Source: Turbatrix aceti (lineage: Eukaryota > Nematoda > Chromadorea > Rhabditida > Panagrolaimidae). Taken from it: DNA of 64,000 nucleotides. The notes beneath the pieces are model-generated. The model did no database searches. It saw only the letters and a list, made by a program, of their open reading frames with translations, and was not told the origin of the DNA. Made by a program: the position numbers and the translations under genes. Position 1 is the stretch's first letter; every line of letters starts with the position of its first letter. Positions 24,239-35,745 of this stretch are shown here, in pieces. The DNA lies in assembly GCA_963969345.1 (NCBI GenBank), contig OZ017769.1:6637725-6701724 (forward strand). Reading direction: 5' to 3'.

Positions 24239-27200
24239 ATGACAGAAAGTCCGTTTTTAAAGATGCTGTACCCGGAAGCCATCGCAGACGACGAATACGT
24301 CTCAGCTGAGTCGAACGCTTCGAGCGACGAGGACGTCGAGTCTACCAAAGTGCGCAGGAAGAAGAAGCGCCTTCTCTCGGACTTTACGGACTCATTCCGC
24401 TTTGCCGACGAGGGCGAGGCCCGCGCTGAAGACCACCTCGATGGCCTCAAAAAATTTCTGGAGAAACGAACGCCTTCGTCGCTGCAGATCAACATTGAAA
24501 AAGAACGCGCGGAGCTGAAGAAAACCGTTCTGGCTTCGGAGTACGTGGACGAAGAAATCGAAGTCGGCGCCGATCAACTCGACAACGAAGACGACGACGA
24601 CCTGGTCCAGGAGATGGCGGATATGGACGATCGAGTCCGCGAGAAGGCTGTCAAGTTGCCCAAGAAGCAGGCGGCTGTTAACAGTTACTTCGATGAGGCG
24701 TCCAAGGACCTCGTCGCGGCCGGACAACAGTCGAGCATCGGCTTCCAGGAGATGAACCTTAGTCGGCCTGTTTTAAAGGTGAGTTGGGATTTTTTTTTGA
24801 TCTTGCTTTCGATTTTTTTTGTTTGCGAACAAATTTGGTTTTTCATGTTTTTGTTTGTTCGCGAACATGTCAAATTTTATATACACAAAAAAACGAACAA
24901 AAATGAAGGATAAATTAGTGTCACGTTGTAAAAATCGATGTTCTTAGACAAAAAATAGTAAATAACATTTATAAAATTTTGCCAGAGGATTTTTGACAAA
25001 AACGAGAAAACATGGATTACTCAGTTTTATGTTTTTTTTACTCGGGAAACAAACTTTTGCACAATTCATAAAAAAAGTGTGATTGGTGTTCGAAAACTAA
25101 ATACTTTTCGTCGATTCCTGATTCTGATTTTTATTCAAATAACATATTCGGAGGTTTTTAGGCGGTCGTTGCTGCGGGATACACGACGGCCACCTCAGTC
25201 CAGGCCTCCTGCATTCCCGTGGCTCTCGCTGGCCGCGATATCTGCGCGTGCTCTGCGACGGGCACAGGCAAGACAGCAGCCTTCATGCTGCCCATCATCG
25301 AGCGCCTGCTCTTCAAGAGCCGCACCCGCGCCCAAACTCGCGTTCTTGTTCTCGTCCCGACCCGCGAGTTGGCCATCCAGGTGTTCCAGGTGAGCCGCAA
25401 GCTGTCTCAGTTCACGGACATTGACATTTGTCTCTGCGCAGGTCAGTTTTTGTTTGTTTTTTTGTTGAAAATTATTTATTTATTTAATTGTTATCTGACA
25501 TAGGTGATAGGGGATAACGATCCAAATTTGGGGGCGTGCTAGGTAAAACAAGTCTCGTGGCCATCCGAGGACAGACCACGGTGGCAACAGCTTTTTTTGG
25601 AGATGCGGGACACCACTAGGAATAAATAGGAGCAAACGAGTGTTGCTTTACCCCATAAAAAATTGATATGAGCGCTTATTCATGCAACCGACATGCTGGG
25701 CAGCAGGGTGTGTGTTCTCGCGTTGGAGTGCTTTGTAACGACAGATACGTATCCCAGAGTGCCGATCATGATGAGCGTGGACGTGTAGAAGGCGTATGAG
25801 TAGTGCCAGTGCTGGACGAGGTGAGACGCGTAGATCGGGAGCACAAAGTGGACCAGCCACTGCGACATCGATGCGAGGCCGGTAGCTTTGCCAAGATCCG
25901 TGATTTCGACGGAACTAAAAAAAAATAAAAATAAAAAATTAATTGGAGGTAAAGTTTTATGGGCTCACCTGGTAATTTCGGTGGAAGACTCTGCGTAGGC
26001 GACAGCATAGGCTCCGGTCTGGACGGCAGTTACCATGAGGAACTGGTTGAGGGATGTCGTGAAGTTGGCACTGGCGTAGGCAGCGATGAGGGCGACGATG
26101 CTGATCTGGAGCAGGGATTTGGGCGAGAAACGGCGCTGGAGGAAGGGCAGTACGAGGAACTGTGTCGCGAGCAGCGATGCTCCCATCGTGATGAGCACTT
26201 CCGCGGAATCCGTGGCTCCGGTCATGAAGGAGCGCAGGAGGTAGTTACGAGCGATGAGTTCGTAGCAGACGTACGCAGCGACGAGGAGAGCCCTCAGGAT
26301 GAGGCCTTCGCGAAGAGCGGAATTGCGGGTGATCATGGGCCAGTAGTCCTGGGGACGGAGTCGGGCAGAAGCGAGACGCGGAACGGAGTGCGTCGTAGGC
26401 AGCATGAACAGGAGCACCGGAATAAGGAGCGCAGACATGACAATGCCTGCGAAGAACTGAGACGTGCGAAGAGTGGTGTAGACAGCGATGCGAGATGCGA
26501 CCATAGGGCCGAAGAACATGGCAAGGGCCTGAGGGATCGTGAGGATCATGAGGGCTCCGGTGCGTTCGCGCTCGGTTGTCACAGTAGCAAGGTACATCTC
26601 GGCGGTAGCGTCGAGTTGATAGCCGATGCGGAAGAGCTGCAGGAAGAGGAAGGCCCACCACGTGCGGGAGAACGAGAGACCGACGTAGTAGAGCGACGTG
26701 AGCACCGTGGCGAAAAGGAACATGACCTTAGGCCCGACGCTGTCGGTCATCTGGCCGATGGCGAGGGCGCCGATTGCGTTGCACAGCGAGCCGAACGACT
26801 GGATGTAGCCGAGGTCGACGATGGTGAGGACCTCGATGGTGTCCCACTGCAGGAATGAGAGCAGCGTCGTTGTCCATTGCGTTCCGAGATGCCAGAGACC
26901 GAAAATTAGACAGAGCACCGACAGTACCCGTTGTTTTTTGTCCATCATGGCTGGGCCCAGGCGAGATGGATTCCTGAAAGAGGCTAGGATAGGCAGGCGT
27001 TTTAGGCAGGCAGACGAAACCTAGACAACAGCGGAAGGAGCGAACACGCAACAAAGGATTTGCAAGTCGATATCCGATATCCGTCGTCATGCGACTGGCT
27101 ACCAGAAAACGAGGATGCAGTGCTGTCATTGATTTTGACGACGACGGTGCGCGATGGACGGTGCAGGCGATCGAGTCATCAAATCAAAGCAAATGTGAAA

Positions 27201-30200
27201 CCGAAAATAGGGCAATGGAAAGTCGGAGGAGAAGGATATAACCGGTTTTCTTCCTGTCTTCTCCGGGCAGCGGATCGTTTCGTAAGCAGGTAAGCCGGTC
27301 TGCAGGCGCGGGGGTTTGGAGATAAAGAAACTTTTCGTCTCTGTCTTCAGCGGATGAGCAGGAGAACGAACATGGCACACAAATGAGCGGAGCGGAAGAT
27401 AAATATTAAATGTGTCTAGGATCCCCCAACGTTTAATTTTTGAGGACCTGTGCGGACTGGGCTCGTGAGAAAAACGTTTATTGGTTTATTGTAGTCGCGC
27501 GTACGATTGCTGGCTGTCTGATTACGATCTATCGGTCCTACGGATCACCACAACGGTATGGAATGTTCACAACAGGGCAAATGCAGGGTGTTGTTGCGGA
27601 ATGGAGTGGAGAGTGTGTTTTTTAACGACGCAGAACAAGGAGAAATCAGGGTGCGACCTACGGCATGTAAAAGAGGAAATACATAACCGCCGGGCAGTTA
27701 CGGATGACGGCGCAAGCTTGCGATCTGCGCAAAGCGTTCAGAGGGGTGCGTGAGGCGAAAGAAGTCAGCCGTAGCAGCACTTGTAAGTCCGCTGGACACT
27801 GACCGATCGATCTATCGATTTGAGAGGCCGACTCGGGGTGGTGAGTACGAGCGCGAGCATGCGGGCGAGACCGGCCACGAACAACGAACATGGAGGAGAG
27901 TTGTTTTGCAGAGTGTTTTTGAAGTTTGTGGATTACACAAAAACTGGTCTCGAGACAACCCGCAATAAAAGGTAAGAAGGAGAGCGAAGTGTTCATCGTC
28001 GTGTGATGATGCGCAAGCGATGGACGATCCAACCCGTAGGGGGGGGGCAGCGGAGCTGTCTGCGATGAGATCGGTAGGGGGGGGTATGTGTTGATGGGAC
28101 AAGTACAACAGCTACTTATCGGAGTGATTAGAAAAAAGGCACCTACTCGGGACTCATTTTTTGGAGGAGAACAAAAAGATCCTGATGTTTTAAAAAATCA
28201 GAGGATAAGATGGTGGTCACCGTCTGGATGGCAGGAAGTTTACGGCGATAGTGTAATTTAGAGGAAAGAGGAACAGGAGTTTTTTTATAAGCACACAGAC
28301 AAGTTTTGAAGACGGCAGAAAACCGCCGCGACACAGGCGTATGTACAAAACCTGCTGATTTGTAGTGTAAGATCCGTGTTTGTTTGATGGGTTGTGCGTT
28401 GGTTTGGGCGAATATTTATTTCCGTGGTGGTTTTTGTCGCATGAAAAACCGTGATAAATGCGCGGTATGTGCGTGACGAAGACGGAGACAGGCTGCAGAG
28501 AAAATTTACGTCGATGACGTGCCGCCTGTAAAAATGGATCCCCAGCCTGCCTAGTGATGTTCATTAGTGTCCAATGATGAAAAAAAACAACAACTTGGGT
28601 TTAGGGAATTTTTATTTTTATTTTTATTTTCACACCTGCCTACAGGTCGGTCACATGACGGAAAACAGACATGCGTATTTATTTAGGAATGACTTTTTAC
28701 CTAGGATGAGCGCTGCGCGGATGCATTCGGGTGAATGGTGACTGGGTAACGAACGAGGTTAACGAAAGCTACTCGGCGTGACTGCTGACTGGGAGGTTGG
28801 CGAGGTGCTGGCGCATGAAGCTGCCCTTGTAGTGCACGAGAGGCAGGCCCAGGGCCGTGATGAAGGCGCTCGTGAAGCAGAGCAGCCGTGTTTCGCCGAA
28901 GTCGACATAATACCCGGTGATGAGGGGTGTGATGAGCGAGGCTGCGAGCTGCGTGATCCGGTTGAGCGCCGCAGCCTTGCCCATGTGTGCCCTGGGCACG
29001 TTGCTCATGAGCTGACCCGTTAGGAGTCCATTTGCGATGCAGAAGCTTAGCAGCTGGAAGGGCAGACCTATCAGCAGGTAGGTATATGAGTCAGAGCCCG
29101 CCAGGTAGACGTAGCTGATGGCCTGCACGAACAGCGACCCCATCAACAGCTTCTGGGGCCCGAAATGGCGCTGTAGGTGCGGCAGAAGGAGCATGTTGCC
29201 CGCGATCGTCACCAGACCCAGGAAAAAGGCGAGTTTGGCCATGTCCGACGGGTTTGTCAGCATGCTGGTCGAAAGCTGCTGTCTGAGTACCTGGTTGTAC
29301 GCTGAGTAGGGCGCTGTGACTACCAAGACGAACAGGAGCGTCCAGAGGAACTGTGAATTCTTCAGGAGCTCCAAATACGTGCTGATGAGCGGCATTCTGA
29401 GTTTTTCTAAATTTTTGAATGTGTATACCTCTTTGATAGTGCTAAAACGTACTCGCAGAGACTTCTTCCTGGTCGGGAAGGGTGTAGGCGATGAAGGGCA
29501 CGAGAGTGAGGATATTGGCGATGCCGCAGATGGTCTGGGAGCCGGCGATCGTCGGATGGAGGTAGTAGATCACCTGGATCGCGCAGTGGGGCCCGACGGC
29601 GAACGCGACGGACTGGGGAATAGTCAGACGCATCATAAGCCGCGCGCGCTCTTTCACATCGCCGTCTTCGCCGACGAGCTGGCCGATGAGGGCTTCGATG
29701 ACGGTGGGCATGTGGTTGAAGACCAGCAACAGCTGCCACGCCGCGTACGCATTGTAGTCGATGATGTTGCCGAGACCGACCTGGTAGAGTCCGACCGCGA
29801 ACGCGCAGACGAGGGCAGCAGACCGGGGACCGATGTTGTCGATGAGCTGAGCGATGAAAATAGAACCGACGATGGTCGCCGCGTAGCCGATGTTGTTGAG
29901 CAGCAGGCTGTCGAACATGCTGACGCGCGGCACGAGCTGCCACTGCGTGAAGGGCTGCAGCACGAGCGACCATTGCTCGAACGTGTTTGCGAGGCCGTAG
30001 ATGATGAGCAACGCGAGCTTGATGCGGTCCTTGCGCTTGCTCATCAGCATCATGGCGGCTTACTTCTTCGGGCACACGCGGCGCTGAAAACAATGGTAGG
30101 CACAGAGTCGATTGTCGCGTAATACGCGATTGGTGGACTGAACCAGAAACTGCCCAACGAAGGGAAGGCCGGGGCTGACCCTGGCTGGCAAAAAGACGCA

Positions 30201-33186
30201 CGCACGCAGAAACTACCCCAGTGACCCACATTGCCCCCTTTTTACCGGACAGGACTGTGCGAGTAACGGAGCCCACGCGCATGAATGTTTTTGGGTATTA
30301 TTATTGTACGTTGGTCTGAATTCCACGACCGAACACTGATCAGAATTTTTTTGTGCAAAAGTATGAGCAGCAGAGTTTTTTTACAAGCGAGAAATCAGTT
30401 TAGTTTGAAAATGTTGCAAAGGAGAAAACTATAAAATCCAAACTGTCCTGCCTGCAGCGGGCGTTTTTGTCTTGTTTGCCACCACCAAACACGTCATTTA
30501 AAAATGCACATGACGAGAGGAGGAATCTGTTTTGATTTCACATGCGAATATTTGACTGCTAAGCAGTTTTGGGACAGCATACGGTTTTACGATAATTCAG
30601 ACAATGCTCCGTGTGATTGAATGTTTATTTTGTAGAGGTGTGTTTGTCTGGACGTGCAAGCTTTTGATTGAGGGAGCAAAAAACAAAGACCCACGCGAGC
30701 CTCCATTTGAACAGATGCCGGATAGGGAAAACAGAACGAAAACGAATGCGCTTTGTTTTTAAATTTGACATTTTTTTTAAATTCTGCGATTGAAAATGAA
30801 CGGTTTAGGAGGACTGAACCTGAAAACGCAAGAAGAAGCCCTCCGCAAGGGCCCGGACATCGTTATCGCGACGCCCGGTCGGCTTATCGACCACATCAAC
30901 AACTTTGAGGTATTCAACCTCCATGACATCGAAGTTCTCGTGCTCGACGAAGCCGACAAAATGCTCGACGAGAATTTTGCGGAACAGATGAAGGAAATAA
31001 TCGCGTCGTGCGCGAAGAATCGCCAGACTATGCTTTTCTCCGCGACGATGACTGACGCCGTCGAAGAGCTCGTTCGGCTCTCGCTGGATAAGCCGGTGCG
31101 CCTCTTCATCACCGAAGGCACCGAGACTGCTGAGAACCTCCGGCAGGAGTTCATACGTGTTCGCAAACACGCGGAGGGCGATCGAGACGCCATCACTGCT
31201 TGTGAGTGTTTTAAAGGGGCGGGGCCAGTTTTAGGGTTCCGGGTACCCGAAAAAAGAGAATTTCGTTTCTGATTGGGGCGCACGGAATTTTTTGGAGCCG
31301 TTAACAGTGGACGGGGGAGTTTTTTACACGTATGCAATTTCAGCCCTGGTTACGAGAAACTTCCCGGATCACACGATCGTCTTCATGCGGACCAAAAAAG
31401 ACTGCGAGCGAATGCACATTTTGCTGGGCCTGCTGGGAGTCAAGTGCAGCCAGCTGCACGGAGGTCTCTCGCAGACCATGCGTGTCCAGGCGCTCCAGAA
31501 ATTCAAATGCCAGGAGCTAGACGTTCTCGTCTGCACGGAACTCGCAGCCCGTGGTCTCGATATCGAGGGCGTGACGACGGTCATCAACGCGACGATGCCA
31601 GGCACCGTCCAGCAGTACATCCATCGCGTCGGTCGTACAGCGCGTGCGGGCAAGGCGGGTCGCGCCGTGTCCCTGGTCACGGAAGAGGACCGCAAGCTGC
31701 TCAAGGCGATTGTCAAGCACAACAAGCACACGTCCATCAAGCAGCGCAACATCGCCCCCGAGGTCATTGCTGCCTACCGGGAGCGCATCGCGTCGCTCGA
31801 GTCGTCCATCAAGAGAGTCGCCGAAAGCGCCTTCTACGAGAACCAGATGCGGGTCGCCGAGGAGAAGCTCGCGAAGGTCGAGCAGACCGTCATAACCGGC
31901 AAAGACGAGCGACAGGGCCGTGTCTGGCTCAAGAAGACCCAGGCGATGAAGAAGGCTGAGAGTGGGTTTTTTGATTTCTCCGGGCACTGGGATTTACGTT
32001 TTTTGTTTGTTTGTTTCAGAACGACTCAACAGAAGCCTGCAATCGCTGACGCAGGAAAAAGAGAAAATCGAGAGAACGGTGAGCCCATTTGAACCGTTTT
32101 GCTATGTCAACTTTTTGTTTCCACTCTTTCAGGCTGAAGACAAGGCCGCTGAGCGGGAAGCCGCGTTCCACGCTCGTCAAATGAAGCGCGCCAAGCAGCC
32201 GAAGCGTCTGCGGGCCGTGGTCGACGATGACGACGCATCGAAGAAGAAGAAGCGCAAGAAGTCGGCGTTCACCGACCAACTAACCGATGTCTCCGATCGG
32301 GCCGTCAAAAACTTCCGATACGGGTGCGTTCTTTGCTTTTGTTTTCCACCAAATGTTTTTCATGCGCTGATCGGGGCCCGGGCAGGAATTGATTGCATAA
32401 TCGGCTTAGTTAGGCAGAACATTATGCAACACTCGTGTTTTTGGGGTTCCAATTGCAATTGCCCAAACTTATTTTTCACCGCGCCTGGCCCTTGCTTTGT
32501 GGCAAACTACCTTCTTTTTTTTGGCTACGACTGTCGGTGCGCTGTTTTTTTGGAAGACGCGTGTCTGGCAACTTATGTTAGGGCATAGCTGGTTTTTGAA
32601 TGCAACTAACACGCGCCTGACTAGACGGTGGCCTGAGGTCACCGACTGCGAATTAACGGCGTCACGAGGCTAACGGGTTCCAAAAATCAGTGATCGTACG
32701 AAACCTGTTTCGTGGCCGATCGAAACGCACCGAGGAAAGGTGAGCTTAGCCACTGGAACGGGAGGGTGTGAGTATCGACGGACGGGCGGGCGGGCAAAGC
32801 TCGTAATCAGATGGAACGTAATGGGATCTGACACGCGATCGCCGATGTGGCGACGGCGTGACTTGACGTCACGTCCGACGGCCGGCCAAACTCGTGATCG
32901 ACGTTCACGCGATCGATGCTGATCAGGTGATTTGTCGATTAATCGATCGGCTTTGGATTAGGGGGACCGGATGTGGTCGGTGCCCGCTGAACACGGCTCG
33001 CATGTATATGATTTGGGGTGTTAGACGCCTCGCAAAGGCCAAAAGTGCAATTTATGCCATTTGATCATTTTTTTCATCATTTTCATCATCATCGGATCAT
33101 TTTTCAGGCCAGGTGACCGCGAGTTCCACGCGAAGAAGACGAACCTCAAGAAGGCTTCAAAGCTGAAGAACCGCCGCAAGAACTGA
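24239..33186 (+). CDS. DEAD-box RNA helicase, DDX27/Drs1 type
   Basis: Exons 24239-24778, 25162-25441, 30809-31201, 31344-31961, 32020-32078, 32133-32323 and 33108-33186, 719 residues, in phase throughout. DDX27/Drs1 is an ATP-dependent nucleolar helicase needed for 60S ribosomal subunit assembly. An acidic N-terminus and the conserved FQEMNLSRPVLK lead-in precede the helicase core: Q motif (SVQASCIP), motif I ATGTGKT, Ia PTREL, Ib TPGR, motif II LDEADKML, III SAT, V ARGLDIEG and VI HRVGRTAR. The C-terminus is Lys-rich with KKKKRKKSAFTDQLTDVSDRAVKNFRYG, typical of this subfamily. Intron 2 (25442-30808) is 5.4 kb and contains two antisense genes. The phase and family alignment join exon 2 to exon 3 without a gap. 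A second Met at 24263 could be the start. Confidence 0.92.
25680..26948 (-). CDS. MFS-like transporter, nested antisense in a helicase intron (copy 1)
   Basis: Exons 26948-25969 and 25914-25680, 404 residues, in phase. Ten to twelve hydrophobic segments alternate with short charged loops. The loop IGQMTDSVGPKVMFLFATVL after the second or third helix fits the MFS signature (G-x3-D-x2-G-x-R/K), and ER-ERTGALMILTIPQALAMFFGP is like the fourth/fifth helix region of MFSD9/MFSD10-type carriers. The substrate is unknown. The residues on the two sides of the intron (ESSTEIT and SSVEIT) resemble each other, possibly a small duplication at the splice site. The gene lies wholly inside the 5.4-kb intron of the DEAD-box helicase, on the other strand. 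Confidence 0.8.
26949..28768. other. Spacer between the two nested transporter genes
   Basis: Intronic for the helicase and intergenic for the transporters. It includes runs of G near 28039-28046 and 28076-28084 and an A/T tract near 28610-28635. No coding frame with splice sites was found. Confidence 0.45.
28769..30053 (-). CDS. MFS-like transporter, nested antisense in a helicase intron (copy 2)
   Basis: Exons 30053-29453 and 29406-28769, 412 residues, in phase with a 46-nt intron. The topology is as in copy 1: the first helix starts DRIKLALLIIYGLANTFEQW, the signature loop is IAQLIDNIGPRSAALVCAF, and a mid-protein stretch RARLMMRLTIPQSVAFAVGP aligns with ERTGALMILTIPQALAMFFGP of copy 1. 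A second half of six hydrophobic segments follows. The two genes are therefore diverged tandem paralogues. Both lie antisense in the helicase intron. Substrate unknown. An acceptor six bases from MPLIS would break the phase, so I used the earlier ATTTAG. Confidence 0.8.
30054..30808. other. Rest of the helicase intron
   Basis: The presumed promoter side of copy 2 of the nested transporters. AT-rich toward the helicase exon. No further gene was seen. Confidence 0.4.
32324..33107 (+). other. Last helicase intron (784 nt)
   Basis: GTGCGT donor and TTTTTCAG acceptor. It is much longer than the typical introns here and contains ATCGAT/GATCGA-rich sequence near 32880-32960. No gene was seen in it. 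Confidence 0.6.
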
Positions 33187-35745
33187 CATTGAGCGGATAT
33201 CTTCTGTCATCTTGAGATCCTTGTTATTCCTTTTCATTCTGTGCTGCTTCGTGCTTCATTCAATCGCGCGTCTGTTTGTTGGTTTCGTTTCGCAGAACGG
33301 ATGGGCGGCACGGCCTTTGAGCTGGCTGGCTCTCCCCGTTCGGCTTCTTGTTTTTGTCGATTGATTTTTGTTGAGTTTGACTGGCGTGTTTTTTCGCGCG
33401 GTGAAAAAAAAACATATTTAGAAACTGTGTCCCGATCCGCAACCAACCGGTCGCACCTGGGGCGGGACACTGTCAGCTGCTGCCAAGGTCGTCGTCGCGG
33501 TCGCGCACCTGTTCGTCCCCCTTTTGGGGCCGTGCCATGAACAGCCCGAGGCGTTCTACCAGCTGCTGCTGGTCATGGAGGAAGGCGGCAGTCTTGGCGA
33601 CTGTTTGCGCCGCGTGTCGGCAGCGCAGGGTGGTGTTTATTTATTTGGAGACATACTCTCGTGTATTCTGGGGTGCACCTATTGCTCCCTGCTCGTTCCA
33701 GCAGCATTACCGTGCTCCCTGGATCACTTTAAGTCAGTCAGCTTAGTCGTACCGCGTTGGGCGTTGATTCCCGAGTCGCTAGGCGAGGCGAGACTTCCCG
33801 AGTATCATAACGACGTTTCCGAGACAAGAGACAAACTGGTCTCTGTCCTCGAACGAACGCGAGTGAAATTCATGTGTCGGTCAGACGGCTGCGCACCTGG
33901 GAAACAGGATCCAGGCTTTGCAGAGTCCTCAAAGCCGCACAGTCAGTCAGTCAGTCAGTTAAAAAAAATAGCGGAAGTCTGAGATGTCGTAAACAAGCTT
34001 TTTTTTCTCATTGCAGCGAGGAGCACTGTTTTGCTCGTCGGTTGTTGCTCCGGCCACAAAACGTTGCAATCAGTAAACTGTGCCGGTGTTTGCTGTTCGT
34101 TATTCATTCATTCATTCCAGGAAATGAACGTCCCTCTGTTTTTGCCGAGGTAATCCTCTTTCACTGATAACAGTGGACAGTGTTTCCTTTTTCTGACTGT
34201 GATTGGCCATCGAGAGCGACCATCGTTGGGCTGCGCTGCGCTGTTCTCGGGGACTCCCACAGCTGTTCTTGACATTCACCCGGTTGTCACCATTTTTGGG
34301 GCTTATTTCCGTGACAAATTTTCGGGAGGGGTCGTAAAGAACAGAACAGCGGGCAGGTAAGCACGCCGCCTCACTTGATAAGCACGCCGCCTCATTGTGG
34401 CCTGAAATAGCCGCCATTGTGGCCCGGCACGTCGCCGCTGCCGCCGCCGCCGACGGGCCGGGCCGGGCCGCACAGCAAGTCAGCTGATTGCGGTGAGTCC
34501 GGCAGGCGGCTGGCACGCACACTGCGCCCGCCGCGAAGCGAGCATGAGGGGCCCGTCGCAGCCGCCGCTGCAGCCGGCTGGCTGGGCTGGATGATGCGGG
34601 ATTGATTCTTTCTTTTTCATACCCGTTTGCCAGCTGAGCTGAACGTCTTCGTCGGATCCGTCTGGCTTTTCTGAGTCGAGCAAAGGGCAATCCAATCGAT
34701 GCCGCTGGTGGTGGCCCGGGGGAGGGGGAGGGAGCATGCCACCCCCCGCACAGGGCGCGGCGACCGCTCGCTGAAACACGAAACACGCGCTCAAGCCCAC
34801 GCTTTGTTGTTACTTGGTTTTTTTTGTTTCTGCTGCATTAGCGTGTTTGTTGTCTGCAGACACGATTTGATCCCCGCGCGACGATTACTTTTTCGTGCCT
34901 TCGTGCATGTGACTGACTGACTTGCGCAACAACCAGACCCGCAGGTTGTAACGCGCGCAGGAGACCTGTCGCTGGCCTGGAACAGGCAAAAAGGACCTCC
35001 GGCCGTACCGGGGGGCTATGTTTCTTACGCACTTGCGCGTCACGTCACGAGACCCCACACACTCGAGGGAATTGACGCGTCTCTCTGCACCGGGCCTTTC
35101 TGTCTCTCTTCGATTTCGCTGTCAAGTTTGCACTAGTCTGTCTTCCGGCCCGGCAGCCCCAGCGCCAGCACGTGGGCCAGCTGATCGCTGTTGCCTGCGC
35201 AGAACGGGCCTCGAAAATAGTGCTGGTATTTCATTTGTTGCCCTTTGCCGCTCAGAAACAAAACACGCGGACGCACCTCTTTCACAAGCGCTCCGCTCCT
35301 CACCAATTTCGGCATTCTGCCTGGCTGCTGTTTCATTCCTCGCTGTTGTTTGCGCTCGGTGCTTTCAACATGCAACCCTTTTTTCCGTGTTTCCAGGTAC
35401 TGGCAGGCCTCATCAGTGTTGGGCGAGTCGGAGAAGGGTGCGAGCTGCTGCTTTCAGCTTCTGCGCACTTTTTTTGCGTTTGTTAAATCAAAAAGTCGAT
35501 TTTCAAGGCGTTTTTGAGTTTCTTTAGTTTGTTGGACTTTTTTGAAGGCGCCTTTGGTCTTTGCGGAGCCTACTGTCAACCACGGTGATGATAAATTGCC
35601 TCCTTCCTTCCTGTAACCACCACCCTCTTTTCCCGTGCCTTATCAGACTTCCCGGGCTGTTTATTGCACGCGCGCGTGCATTTTTCGTGGCGGGGTTCTC
35701 CGTGCTTGACATGCACTGACTGACTCCTGATCTGATCTCTTCAGG
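33187..35745. other. Spacer of 2.6 kb, no gene recognised
   Basis: Mostly GC-rich, with many short open frames on both strands but no frame with convincing protein features. It has CATT runs near 34100-34118 and a repeated GCACGCCGCCTCA at about 34362 and 34382. It presumably holds the helicase 3'UTR and the promoter of the next gene. A CTCTTCAG acceptor ends two bases before the next start codon. Confidence 0.4.

Noticed and set aside
33524..33982. Open frame of 152 residues in the 2.6-kb spacer
   Set aside because: Low protein character, GC-driven and no domain. It probably reflects base composition only.
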